Counted from the stretch's first letter, positions 36,510 to 45,621 are shown. The stretch is 64,000 nucleotides of DNA from Candidatus Zixiibacteriota bacterium (GCA_029860345.1 JAOUBJ010000002.1:1-64000); one strand, 5' to 3'. Made by a program: numbers and translations. Notes: generated by a model not told the origin, from the letters alone.

Positions 36510-39485
36510 ATGTATAGATACATTTTCAGTTTACTGATTGTTGCCGCAGCCATGCTGTCGGCGACACCCGCAGCTCAGGCCGGGGTTTATGTCGAACTGG
36601 TCGACAGCATCACTGATTTAGATTACGACTATATCCCGTTCGACACGTCGGTTACGATCAAGGTCAAGATGGACAACGACGTCGGCGAAAACGTCACCTA
36701 TATCTCTAACGCCGTTCGCATCTACTCACCACAAGGTGCAACATGGCAAACGCCCACCTTCGCGGCCGGCGACAGCCTTGATGTATACTTCGACTTCATG
36801 CAAGAACCTGAGGGATTCGACCTGGACGGCTCAGGCGATGATACAATTGGTATCCAAGGTTGGGCCTTTGGAACACCTGGCGTCCCAGACGGCTATGAGG
36901 GACTGGAACTCATGCGAATCTACATACGGGTCCCTACCAGTGGTGGTGGAGATACGCTCTGTATCGATTCGGTCGAATACCCGCCTTCGGGCGTCTGGCA
37001 ATGGGACACCCCGACCCAGAGTGTGACACCCGGCTGGGGCGGGCCTTACTGCTATGCCGTCGGTGACCCAAGCTGCTATGCCAATGGTGACGCGAACAAC
37101 GATGGTCTCGGCCTCTCGGTGAGCGACCTGAGCTATCTGATTGCCTACTTAAGCGGCAATGGTCCAGCCCCGCCGGTCCCGTACAAAGTCGATCTCAACG
37201 GGGACGGCGTCATCGACGCCGGCGATCTGCAGGTGTACAAAGACTACTTCATCTATGGACTTTCCGTTTTTGCACCTTACGGCGGTTATCCGGTCGCCTG
37301 TCCGTGCAATCCGGTCCTTGCCCCGGTGGCTGTGTACCTGCACAGTGTTGAAGGCGGCGGCAATCGAGGACCGGGTGAAATCGTGGCCGGCATCCCATTT
37401 GTCTTAAACATCGGTATCGGGAATCACTCCGAATCGAGTGTTACCGACATCTCAAGCGCCTTCAGAGTTTATTCACCCGATGGCGCGATTTGGGAGCCGT
37501 TGGCCTATGGTTTTCATTGGTCGTTCCCGGTAGAGTCGTTCTTTGACGTCTCTGCCATGGGTGAGTTCAGCAACGACGGCGTTGGTGAAGATATCGTCAC
37601 CGTGTCCGCCCAGGCTACCGGCGCTTCGGGGCTACCAGCCGGCTACACCGGTCAGGAGGCGATTTGGCTTTCTACGGTGGTCGGTGCCTCGGAAGTGGGT
37701 AGAACCATCTGCATTGATTCCAGTTTTCATCCGCCGGACTTCACCTGGCAATGGCAGATGCCCTCAGTCGAGATGACGCCGGTATGGGACGGCCCACATT
37801 GCTTTGAGATTGTCGAATACACGTGGGATACACTGTACGCGCACGACGGCGAATATGCCACCTACGGAACTGCCCAAATTGCTCTTGATGGTGATTCGGT
37901 CAGTGTTGCCAATGTTGGCGCGGGTGGTAACGATGGAGTCACCATCGGTTTTGAGGAAACAGCCGGTGTCACCGTTCGTTTCGGTGAACAGGGTCCAATC
38001 CCAATGGGTACTGCCGTCAAGGGACTCAAACTTGTTCCGTTTCCGGAGTACTGCTGTGCCTATGACAACTACTCGGGCGGTGGTGCCACGCCGTGTATTG
38101 ACCAGTATCCGTGCCCCAATGGATTCAGTCCACTGCCAGACCACACTTGTGCACCGGGAGCCAACAATCCGCACCTCTATTGCGCGCCGTTAATCGCAGT
38201 CGAAAACCGCGTTGCTGACAGATCCGTCGCAAGCGGTGCCGGCCTATCCATCTTCGGCGGGCCGAACAATGAAAGCGCGACCATAGTGCCCGATGGATGT
38301 GACGATCCGCTCGGATACACTCTCTATGTCTACAATAACACAGTTCTGGTTGATACTGTCGTCTGTGACAGCGGCACCACGATTACCACCGACAATGCTA
38401 TGCCGACCGCGATGATCTTCGGCGACATGATTGGTCTATCCTACTCATCCACGATGGACTTTGTGGTCGGAGGCGACGTGTACATTGGTGATGAAATCCG
38501 CTCCCGCCCCAAGTCTGCCCAGCGCTCCGAGCTGATCTCGCGTATCGGAATCGTAGGGCGAGGTCTTGTCGCTGATCCCGAGCTGGCCTCTTTCAGCATT
38601 ATTGACATTGAAACTGCGTCCTGCTGTGTAGTCCGCGGCGACTTCACCCATAACGGGAACGTCGACATCTCCGACTTGGTGAGTCTGGTCGACTTCATGT
38701 TTACCGGCGGACCCGGGCCGTTGTGCGATGAAGAAGCCGACCTCAACGATGACGATGGAGTCGATATAGCCGATCTGGTCTACTTCGTAGAGTTCATGTT
38801 CAACGGCGGTCCGACTCCGGTGCCGTGCGGTCAGTCAGCACCGATCAATAAACTGGTCGGTGAGGTGCCGGATATCTCGTTCGGTATCGAATACAACGGT
38901 GAGGCATCAACAGTCCTCATGAACTCAGCGATCGATCTGCGAGGTATCCAGCTTGAACTCAAAGGTGTCGGCCCGGCGCCTGAGAATCTGGTCGGCGATC
39001 ATGTCGACATGGTTCATGGTCGGGACGGTTGGGTAGTGAGAGTCGGTTTGCTCGATCTTGACGGCGGCCAAGTGGTCAAATCCGATGTGAGGCAAATCAT
39101 CCGGCTGGATGGTGAGTACACGCTGGAATCGGTAACCGTTGCCGATGAGCAGGCTCGCTCGATCAGGCCGAGAATTGGGCCGATAGCCAAGCACGAAGGG
39201 TTGCCTGCGGACTACGCGCTTGGCCAGAACTATCCAAACCCGTTCAACCCCAGCACTTCAATCGGCTTTGCGCTTCCCGAAGCGGCCGAGGTTCGGTTGG
39301 AAGTGTACAATCTTCTGGGGCAGCGGGTGGTATCATTGATAAATCAGCGGCTGGAGGCCGGTAACCACACCGTCCAATGGGACAGCCGCAACGAATCGGG
39401 CCAGGCGATTTCTTCGGGTGTCTATTTCTACCGCCTGGAGACGCCACGGTATACCAAGAGTAAGAAGATGATTCTGCTCAAGTAA
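36510..39485 (+). CDS. Secreted dockerin protein with type IX sorting tail, copy 2
   Basis: 991 residues. The start at 36510 is supported by GGAG at the proper distance and a signal peptide nearly the same as copy 1 (SLLIVAAAMLSATPAAQAG). It lacks the LamG part. In its place is a module (residues 24-184) of the same kind as the internal one (IYSPQGATWQTP ... WGGPYCYAV), so the protein carries two such modules, the second at about 269-435. Dockerin-like segments lie at about 189-253 (DLNGDGVIDAGDL) and 706-772 (FTHNGNVDISDLV, LNDDDGVDIADLV). The type IX sorting domain runs from about 896 (LGQNYPNPFNP, GVYFYRLET). From the first dockerin onward it is colinear with copy 1. Confidence 0.85.
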   Translation: MYRYIFSLLIVAAAMLSATPAAQAGVYVELVDSITDLDYDYIPFDTSVTIKVKMDNDVGENVTYISNAVRIYSPQGATWQTPTFAAGDSLDVYFDFMQEPEGFDLDGSGDDTIGIQGWAFGTPGVPDGYEGLELMRIYIRVPTSGGGDTLCIDSVEYPPSGVWQWDTPTQSVTPGWGGPYCYAVGDPSCYANGDANNDGLGLSVSDLSYLIAYLSGNGPAPPVPYKVDLNGDGVIDAGDLQVYKDYFIYGLSVFAPYGGYPVACPCNPVLAPVAVYLHSVEGGGNRGPGEIVAGIPFVLNIGIGNHSESSVTDISSAFRVYSPDGAIWEPLAYGFHWSFPVESFFDVSAMGEFSNDGVGEDIVTVSAQATGASGLPAGYTGQEAIWLSTVVGASEVGRTICIDSSFHPPDFTWQWQMPSVEMTPVWDGPHCFEIVEYTWDTLYAHDGEYATYGTAQIALDGDSVSVANVGAGGNDGVTIGFEETAGVTVRFGEQGPIPMGTAVKGLKLVPFPEYCCAYDNYSGGGATPCIDQYPCPNGFSPLPDHTCAPGANNPHLYCAPLIAVENRVADRSVASGAGLSIFGGPNNESATIVPDGCDDPLGYTLYVYNNTVLVDTVVCDSGTTITTDNAMPTAMIFGDMIGLSYSSTMDFVVGGDVYIGDEIRSRPKSAQRSELISRIGIVGRGLVADPELASFSIIDIETASCCVVRGDFTHNGNVDISDLVSLVDFMFTGGPGPLCDEEADLNDDDGVDIADLVYFVEFMFNGGPTPVPCGQSAPINKLVGEVPDISFGIEYNGEASTVLMNSAIDLRGIQLELKGVGPAPENLVGDHVDMVHGRDGWVVRVGLLDLDGGQVVKSDVRQIIRLDGEYTLESVTVADEQARSIRPRIGPIAKHEGLPADYALGQNYPNPFNPSTSIGFALPEAAEVRLEVYNLLGQRVVSLINQRLEAGNHTVQWDSRNESGQAISSGVYFYRLETPRYTKSKKMILLK

Positions 39486-39503
39486 ATCAGGGGTGGTGAG
39501 AGT

Positions 39504-39572
39504 TTCCCGTCAACCCCTTCGGCGGGAAGCATGTAACCCGGCGACGTTGGTGTTCAGCGTCGTCGGGTTTTT
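39504..39572 (+). terminator. Double-hairpin rho-independent terminator of copy 2
   Basis: This is a copy of the terminator after 35938. The first hairpin is at 39504-39528. The second has stem AACCCGGCGACG (39535-39546) with CGTCGTCGGGTT (39558-39569), which contains one G-T pair, and a T-rich tail. It separates the dockerin gene from the kinase operon. Confidence 0.85.
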
Positions 39573-39627
39573 GTTGTTGGGCACCCTTTCAAGATTTTGT
39601 TGTTTCGATATAGGACCTTGTTGTATA

Positions 39628-41145
39628 ATGAAAGCCATGAATCAGGAATTTATAGGCAGCTACAAAATCCTTGAGAAGAAGGGTGAGGGGGGCATGGCCC
39701 AGGTATATCTGGCCGTGCACCAGGACGTGCCAAACCTGAAAGTCATACTGAAGGTCCTCTCCGATCCACGGCTCGGCGAGCGGTTCAAACAAGAGGCCGA
39801 TAAGCTGGCCCTGTTGGATGGACATCCGAGCATCTGTCGGATCAAACACTTTTTCAGCCACGGTGACAATATCGTTATCGCCATGGAGTACATAGACGGC
39901 GCCACCCTTGAAGACAAAATCAAGTCGATGAATCGCTTTGAAGTGGGGGAGGCTGTCCAGGTAGCCAACGATGTTCTGGACATTCTCGCCTTTGCTCATC
40001 AGAAAGATATCTACCATCGTGACATAAAGCCCGGCAATATCATGATCGACAATGTCGGTCAGACCAAGGTGATCGATTTTGGAATCGCCAAAGGGAAGAC
40101 CGATCCCAATCTGACCATTGCCGGTACCGCCTGCGGCACCCCGGCCTATATGGCCCCGGAACAATTCAACCCGACCGAGCAGGCCAACTATGCCCTGTGG
40201 GATATCTATGCCGTCGGCACCACGCTATACATGATGCTCTGCGGTCAGGTGCCGTTCACCGATGAGAATCCGTTCGCCATTCGCGATGCGAAGTTGTTTA
40301 ACGATCCGCCCGCCCCGAGCGCACTGAATTCGAGTATCCCCAAACCGCTGGAAGAAGTAATCCTGAAATCTCTGGCTCGCGATGCCGACCGGCGCTACCA
40401 AACCGCCGAGCAGATGCAGGATGGCCTAAGCCCCTTCCTGTCCGGCGGCCCTACGAAGCGCCGAACGCCGTCCGGCGGGATGACAATACAGATACCGCCA
40501 CCCAAACCGGGCGAATCAAAAAGGCGGTGGCTGGTGGTCGTAACCGTCGCTGCCGCGCTGGCTCTCACAGCTCCAATCTACCACTATGTAATCAAAGATA
40601 AATCGGCTTCGGATCAGTCTGACCCTGACGGCTCAGGCGATACTACCCTCGTTATCGACCAAACGGACCCGCCTTTCGAACCGCCGCAGGGGATTTTGGA
40701 AATCAGCGTCAAGCCTGAAGGCGATATCTACCTTGATGGCTCACTTCTGAAAGCAGGCGCGGATGCCTGGATGGTCGATGTCGACTCCGGACAGCACATC
40801 GTGCGTGTGGAAAACAATAAGGCCACTACAAAGGTCTTTGCAGATACATTTGCGATCTTGCCCGACTCGACTCAACGTCTCAACTATGCTTTTTCGATTC
40901 CGGAACCTCCACCACCACCACCGGAAGTGAAAGTATATAAGGTCAAAATCGGTTCACAATGGCGGAAAAAGGCCGAGGTCCTTATTGATAATGTGGCGCA
41001 AGCAGATAGTGCTCCATGGACGTATACCATTGTGGAAGGCGAACATAACATTCGCATTAAGTTTGATGATGAAACCGGAAGGCCACAAGACCTGGACACT
41101 ACAGTCCAAATCGATTCTGACACACGTATCACTTTCCCCAAATAG
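39628..41145 (+). CDS. Membrane Ser/Thr protein kinase with periplasmic PEGA domains
   Basis: 505 residues from the ATG at 39628; an ATG three codons later is equally possible. The kinase domain (about 10-275) has every key residue: loop GEGGMAQVY, Lys in VILKVL, Glu in FKQEADKL, HRDIKPGNIM, DFGIAK and PAYMAPEQ. A membrane segment (WLVVVTVAAALALTAPIYHY) is at about 300-322. The remainder lies outside the inner membrane as two PEGA-like beta modules (ILEISVKPEGDIYLDG; VKIGSQWRKKAEVLIDN). It probably senses an envelope signal and phosphorylates cytoplasmic targets. TATAAT at 39624-39629 with TTGTTT 18 bases upstream could be its promoter, which would favour the second ATG with almost no leader. 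It is first in an apparent operon with CsgG-like, barrel and cohesin-like genes. Confidence 0.9.
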   Translation: MKAMNQEFIGSYKILEKKGEGGMAQVYLAVHQDVPNLKVILKVLSDPRLGERFKQEADKLALLDGHPSICRIKHFFSHGDNIVIAMEYIDGATLEDKIKSMNRFEVGEAVQVANDVLDILAFAHQKDIYHRDIKPGNIMIDNVGQTKVIDFGIAKGKTDPNLTIAGTACGTPAYMAPEQFNPTEQANYALWDIYAVGTTLYMMLCGQVPFTDENPFAIRDAKLFNDPPAPSALNSSIPKPLEEVILKSLARDADRRYQTAEQMQDGLSPFLSGGPTKRRTPSGGMTIQIPPPKPGESKRRWLVVVTVAAALALTAPIYHYVIKDKSASDQSDPDGSGDTTLVIDQTDPPFEPPQGILEISVKPEGDIYLDGSLLKAGADAWMVDVDSGQHIVRVENNKATTKVFADTFAILPDSTQRLNYAFSIPEPPPPPPEVKVYKVKIGSQWRKKAEVLIDNVAQADSAPWTYTIVEGEHNIRIKFDDETGRPQDLDTTVQIDSDTRITFPK

Positions 41146-41231
41146 GGTGAGTTGTAAGTACTTTACTCGCGCCGGGACATGGTCTATATTAATCTGATAA
41201 TCAGAGGAAAACAATTCTCAAGGAGTTCATT

Positions 41232-42284
41232 ATGACGAAACTCAGCGATTGCCGTGGGTTGTTCCCTGTGTTCCTGATAATCATCGCTGGATCATTGGCT
41301 GTGCCGTCGATTGCGTTTGGGCAGGATGCCGATTCGTTAATCGCCAAATTGGCCAAGTGCGCTGATCACTATTGGGAGGCAGAATTCGAGGAAGGCATAG
41401 AGCTTGCACAGGAGCTTTTGACTTATGACGGTCTCTTGGCTCGGGACAGTATTGCCATTTATGAGACGTTAAGCATCCTAAGCTATGCCAATGGTGAGTC
41501 TTATCGCCAGAAGTCAATCGAATACCTTAACAAAATGTCCCAGATAGGCCCCTGCGCCGTCCCGCTGCCCAGACATCCGTGGCCGCAGGAACTGCGCGAC
41601 AAGTGGTACGAGATTGTCAACGGTACCGATGCCTTCGTTTGTTCGAGCGAATCCAAACCGGGCGTGAAAACAATTGCCATTATGGAATTCGATAACTTCT
41701 CGGTTACAAAATACAAAGAGGAGTTGGGGCCGATAGGCAAGGGTCTGGCCGATTGGTTCGAACACGACTTTGGCAAAATCAGTTCCCTTACGGTGATCGA
41801 GCGTGACAAGATCAATTTCGTTCTTGACGAACTCAAGCTGCAGGAGTCCGGTGCGGTAGACCGGGCTACGGCCGTGAAAGCCGGTAAACTGTTAGGTGCG
41901 CAGTTCATGGTCTTCGGATCGATCACCCAGATGGACAGCAAAAACACCGGCATGGTGGTCAGAGTTGTCAGTGTGGAAACATCCGAGATCGTGGCATCGG
42001 TCGACAAGCGCGGCAAGCCGGATTACTCCAAAATGGAGCAGGAGTTGGTGGTGGAATTGGCCGGACAACTCGATATCATGCTCGGCGACGACGTCAAGAA
42101 ACTCATCGAAGAAGGCGGCACAGAATCGATGGATGCCACTACCTTCTATTCCAAAGGTCTTGAGTACTCGGATCGCTACGATTATCGGCAAGCCTACGAG
42201 TATTTCAAGAAAGCATACGAGCTTGACTCAAGTTTTACCGAGGCCAAGCAGAAGATGGATCTTTTGCAGCCTTTGGCGACTTGA
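41232..42284 (+). CDS. CsgG-like secreted protein with TPR tail
   Basis: 350 residues, with AAGGAG before the ATG. A signal peptide is visible (FPVFLIIIAGSLAVPSIAFG); there is no lipobox Cys, unlike classic CsgG. Residues about 147-290 match the CsgG/FlgO fold (KTIAIMEFDNFSV, LGPIGKGLADWFEHDF, LTVIERDKINFVLDELKLQE, GKLLGAQFMVFGSI). The end has a tetratricopeptide-like unit (YDYRQAYEYFKKAYELDSSF). CsgG proteins form outer-membrane export pores for curli, while related proteins act in flagellar outer-membrane assembly. No curli genes are nearby. TCTGAT-A-ATCAGA at 41193-41205 is a small palindrome in its leader. Confidence 0.8.
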   Translation: MTKLSDCRGLFPVFLIIIAGSLAVPSIAFGQDADSLIAKLAKCADHYWEAEFEEGIELAQELLTYDGLLARDSIAIYETLSILSYANGESYRQKSIEYLNKMSQIGPCAVPLPRHPWPQELRDKWYEIVNGTDAFVCSSESKPGVKTIAIMEFDNFSVTKYKEELGPIGKGLADWFEHDFGKISSLTVIERDKINFVLDELKLQESGAVDRATAVKAGKLLGAQFMVFGSITQMDSKNTGMVVRVVSVETSEIVASVDKRGKPDYSKMEQELVVELAGQLDIMLGDDVKKLIEEGGTESMDATTFYSKGLEYSDRYDYRQAYEYFKKAYELDSSFTEAKQKMDLLQPLAT

Positions 42285-42322
42285 TTCATGCAGAAGGTGT
42301 TTGAACACGCTAGCGAGAGGTC

Positions 42323-43618
42323 ATGATGCAAATCAAGACGATTACTTTTATGGTGCTCATCGCCGTGGCTGTGGTGGGATGTTCGCAGAGCCTGTACATG
42401 CAGGGGCGGCGGCATCTTCAGGCTGAGCGCTTTGATCCGGCGATTGATGCTTTCTACAAAGAAATCAGCGTCAACCCGAAAAACTCTGCTGCCTGGCGGG
42501 AGTTGGGCGTGGCCTACTATCAAAAGGGTGACCTCATCAAGTCTGAAGAAGCCCTCAAGCAGGCCAGCAACATCAAGCCGGATGCACGCACCCAACTCTA
42601 TCTGGGCTTGGTCTACGAAAAACAGGAGTCGTTTGATCGAGCCATTATCGCCTACACCGCGTCTTTGAGCCTTGGGTCCAGCGGCAGGACGGCGGATGTG
42701 ACGCGCGATCATCTCAAGCGGCTTGTGCATAAGAGTCAGCAGGTGGAGATCGCCAACGCTCTGGAGAATGAGGCGGAGATTGACGTCGGCTCCATCCCTG
42801 ACAATACCATCGCTGTGCCCAGTTTCGACGGGACCCATCTACCGCCCGAATTAGCGCCGATCGCCCTCGGACTGGCCGAGTTTACGGCGGCCGATCTGGC
42901 CAAAGTGCGGGCTCTCACGGTTGTCGAGCGAGCCAAACTGAACATGCTTCTGGACGAACTCAAACTGAGTGCCTCCGGTGCGGTAGACCTCTCCAGCGCA
43001 CCCCGGGTGGGGCGCATCATGAAAAGCAATCGCATCGTCACGGCCACTGTTCTTGCACTCGGTGAGGAAGGGCTCAAGCTTGACGGCACCGTCGTTTATA
43101 CCTCCGACAGCTCCACTCGCGTTCCTCAGGGTGTCGAGGGTGAACTGAAAGACATCTTTGAATTGCAGAAGAGATTCGTGTTTAACATCATTGACAGTCT
43201 GGGCATAACGTTGACCGCCGACGAGCGGGATGCCATCGCCGAAGTCCCCACCGAATCCTACCTGGCCTTCCTGGCCTACTGCCGGGGGCTCGATTATCGC
43301 AACCGCGGCATGGAGTCGGCCGCTCGTTCCGAGTTTAACTCAGCTGTCGAGATGGATGCCGGGTTTGATGCGGCCAACACCGAGTTGAACACCGACGCCG
43401 GTTTCACATCAGGCGGTAACTACGAGCAGTCTTTTGAAACACTCGAAGGCGTCATCGGTCAATCCGGTGGATCAACCCAGGGTGACCCGGGGCTGGATTC
43501 TCGACTCACCGGTGTACTGGCAAACGGCGGTACAACTACCAACCCGAACTCGGACCAGACGCCGGCCCAGGCCGACAACGCTACGGTGATCATCAGGGGG
43601 GACCTCGATGCCGAATAA
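42323..43618 (+). CDS. TPR / CsgG-like lipoprotein
   Basis: 431 residues. The lipobox VVGC places the lipidated Cys at residue 20. Tetratricopeptide repeats follow at 22-135 (PKNSAAWRELGVAYYQKGDL, TQLYLGLVYEKQES). A CsgG-like domain is at about 160-300 (LALGLAEFTAADLAKV appears as ALGLAEFTAADLAKVRALTV, then ERAKLNMLLDELKLSASG), clearly related to the preceding gene's domain. The last 80 residues are glycine- and threonine-rich and probably unstructured. It is likely on the periplasmic face of the outer membrane. The final 11 bases overlap the start of the next gene, a sign of translational coupling. Confidence 0.8.
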   Translation: MMQIKTITFMVLIAVAVVGCSQSLYMQGRRHLQAERFDPAIDAFYKEISVNPKNSAAWRELGVAYYQKGDLIKSEEALKQASNIKPDARTQLYLGLVYEKQESFDRAIIAYTASLSLGSSGRTADVTRDHLKRLVHKSQQVEIANALENEAEIDVGSIPDNTIAVPSFDGTHLPPELAPIALGLAEFTAADLAKVRALTVVERAKLNMLLDELKLSASGAVDLSSAPRVGRIMKSNRIVTATVLALGEEGLKLDGTVVYTSDSSTRVPQGVEGELKDIFELQKRFVFNIIDSLGITLTADERDAIAEVPTESYLAFLAYCRGLDYRNRGMESAARSEFNSAVEMDAGFDAANTELNTDAGFTSGGNYEQSFETLEGVIGQSGGSTQGDPGLDSRLTGVLANGGTTTNPNSDQTPAQADNATVIIRGDLDAE

Positions 43619-44741
43619 AAAGCTTGTTATGATCCTAACCCTGCTGGCAATCACGGGATTGTTCAAAGCAGAATCCGTTCAGGGGCAGATTGTCTATGGA
43701 CGCCCGGCATCCGGCACCGCTGGTTTTGTCTACACGAGTTTCAGCCTCGAACAAAACTCGGCCAAGACCGACATTACACAGTCCGGGTTTCCGTTGCGCG
43801 GGTTTATTCCGCTTCAGGACAACATGGAAGCCACGGTGTATGTGGTGGCCTCATCGAACAGCATGGACATTGCCGGAAGCGATCACAGCTTATCCGGGCT
43901 GGGCGACCTAAGGTTGCAGGTCAGTCGTTCGTTCAGCGAAGACCAGCTGCTGCTCAGCGTAGGCGCCAATCTTCCGACCGGTAAAACAAAGCTGAATCGC
44001 GCAGATGAAACACCGGTGCTACAGATGCTGGCGCGGGATTTTTTGAATTTCTCACAACGCCGTTTTGGTGAAGGGTTTGGATTCAGTATTCTGCTGGGTG
44101 GAGCCAGGATGATTAGTGGTCTTCGTTGCGGCGCTGGTCTGACCTATCGCTTTATCGGCGAGTATGACCCGTATGAAGGAGTCGAAGGATACAACCCCGG
44201 CGATCTGATAAACTTCAACGCCGGTGCCGACTGGGAGAACGGTCCCACGACCGTCTCCGGCAATATCGTCGTCAGTTTCTATGGCAAGGACAAATGGAAC
44301 GACAACGAAGTGTTCAAGGAAAGTTCGCAACTCAGCTTTGGCGCGGGCGTGAATCACTCGCTTGAGCGCTTCCGGGCAAACGGGTCGTTGAACTATATTC
44401 TGCGCGGACGGAACACGCTGTTCACGAAGGACACGTCGTCCGCATCGGCTGAGACGGAGGTGAAAATCTACGGCAACGAACTGGCCATGGCCGGCAATGT
44501 GATGTGGCTCTCACCCAACGGATGGTCGTATGGACCGTCTGCAATGCTGCGGATGATCGCAGCCAACGAGCAGGATTTCGAAAGCTCCACGATCATCGGA
44601 TTCGGCGGTACCATCGGACGCAAGCTGGGTGACCGAGGCTCAGTGGAACTCGGTCTGAAATACTTCACCGGCTCAGCCGACGGCGGTGACATCGACCTCA
44701 GTGGATTGCAGATATCCACCGGGATCAGGATAACGAGGTAA
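43608..44741 (+). CDS. Predicted outer-membrane beta-barrel protein
   Basis: 377 residues with a signal peptide ending near SVQGQ. The mature part has alternating polar and hydrophobic strands throughout (LGDLRLQVSRSF, QLLLSVGANLPTG, RCGAGLTYRFIGEY, TTVSGNIVVSFYG, SVELGLKYFTGS) and closes with LQISTGIRITR, a typical last strand, though it lacks the usual terminal aromatic residue. The pattern SVGANLPTGKTKL is like that of transporter-type barrels. Its place between a CsgG-like lipoprotein and a cohesin-like lipoprotein suggests that it belongs to one envelope assembly. The substrate is unknown. Confidence 0.7.
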   Translation: MPNKKLVMILTLLAITGLFKAESVQGQIVYGRPASGTAGFVYTSFSLEQNSAKTDITQSGFPLRGFIPLQDNMEATVYVVASSNSMDIAGSDHSLSGLGDLRLQVSRSFSEDQLLLSVGANLPTGKTKLNRADETPVLQMLARDFLNFSQRRFGEGFGFSILLGGARMISGLRCGAGLTYRFIGEYDPYEGVEGYNPGDLINFNAGADWENGPTTVSGNIVVSFYGKDKWNDNEVFKESSQLSFGAGVNHSLERFRANGSLNYILRGRNTLFTKDTSSASAETEVKIYGNELAMAGNVMWLSPNGWSYGPSAMLRMIAANEQDFESSTIIGFGGTIGRKLGDRGSVELGLKYFTGSADGGDIDLSGLQISTGIRITR

Positions 44742-44752
44742 AGGAGGGCGAT

Positions 44753-45586
44753 ATGTTGAAACCACCTGTTCTTAAAGCTGTTCGGTTGATCGCCCTTGTG
44801 GCGCTGGTGCTCTCTGCCTCAGGCTGTTCTGAAAAGGGATTGAATAACCATGACAGTAACACTTCGGTTGGGATGAGTCTCAAGATCACATCGCCCGGTC
44901 TTATCGACGAGGTTAGTGCCTTTCGGGTGATCGTTACCGCCGATGACATCGACCCGCCGATTGAGAGCCCCTTGACTATGACGGGTCGATACCTTGAGGG
45001 TAGCGTGGAGGTGCCGCCGGGTCCTGCCCGTACTTTTACGGTCGAAGCCGAGAACGTAGTCGGCGTCGTTCTGTATCGCGGTGACACCACGGTCAATATC
45101 GATCCCGATTCGGAAGTTGAACTAATGATCAGTCTGTTCCCCCAGGTATCGTTGACACGAGTATCGCCGCGTTATCTGGAGGTCCTGCCGAACTCGCAAT
45201 TCGGTGTCGATGTAAGAGTTTTCAATATACCGGATTTGTACGGCATTGCCTTTCGTCTTCACTGGCAGGGCACGATTGTCTATCCCGACAGCGCCGCTTC
45301 ATTGTTGCCGCTGGGTGTAGATCCGATTTTCGTGGATCGTATTGAACCCAATCTGGGATACTACGCCATCAGCGTCACCCAGACTGCCCAAGGTGTGCCG
45401 ATTGTCGATGCTACCGGTCATGCCGATATTGCTCGCGTGTACTTCACCGGTTTCACACCGGATGTAGCCGCCGATACAGCATCGTTGACGGTAGAGGTGA
45501 CCGGGTTGACCGACGCCCTCGGTGGCGAGATACCGATTGGAGACGTCTCTATCGACGGCAGTACGGTGGTGGTGGGAACGCCGTAG
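44753..45586 (+). CDS. Lipoprotein with C-terminal cohesin-like domain
   Basis: 277 residues, with AGGAGG starting one base after the previous stop. The lipobox SASGC puts the lipidated Cys at residue 25. Residues about 40-130 form a beta-sandwich of unknown type. Residues about 138-277 follow the cohesin pattern: a VxVxVFNIPDLYGIAFRLHW first sheet, then YPDSAA, a Phe-containing loop, GVPIVDATGHADIARVYFTG in the place of the GxGxLAxIxF segment, and TASLTVEVTGLTDALGGEIP before a last strand. Cohesins bind dockerins, which are abundant in the same window. The assignment rests on pattern and fold logic without a profile search. It is the last gene of the kinase operon and is followed by a strong terminator. 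Confidence 0.6.
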   Translation: MLKPPVLKAVRLIALVALVLSASGCSEKGLNNHDSNTSVGMSLKITSPGLIDEVSAFRVIVTADDIDPPIESPLTMTGRYLEGSVEVPPGPARTFTVEAENVVGVVLYRGDTTVNIDPDSEVELMISLFPQVSLTRVSPRYLEVLPNSQFGVDVRVFNIPDLYGIAFRLHWQGTIVYPDSAASLLPLGVDPIFVDRIEPNLGYYAISVTQTAQGVPIVDATGHADIARVYFTGFTPDVAADTASLTVEVTGLTDALGGEIPIGDVSIDGSTVVVGTP

Positions 45587-45621
45587 TTGTAGTTTTGGAT
45601 CGGTGATATAAGCTGGCATAG

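Noticed and set aside
41232-43618. Curli biogenesis locus
   Set aside because: Only CsgG-like domains are present; no CsgA/B-type repeats, CsgE or CsgF were seen.
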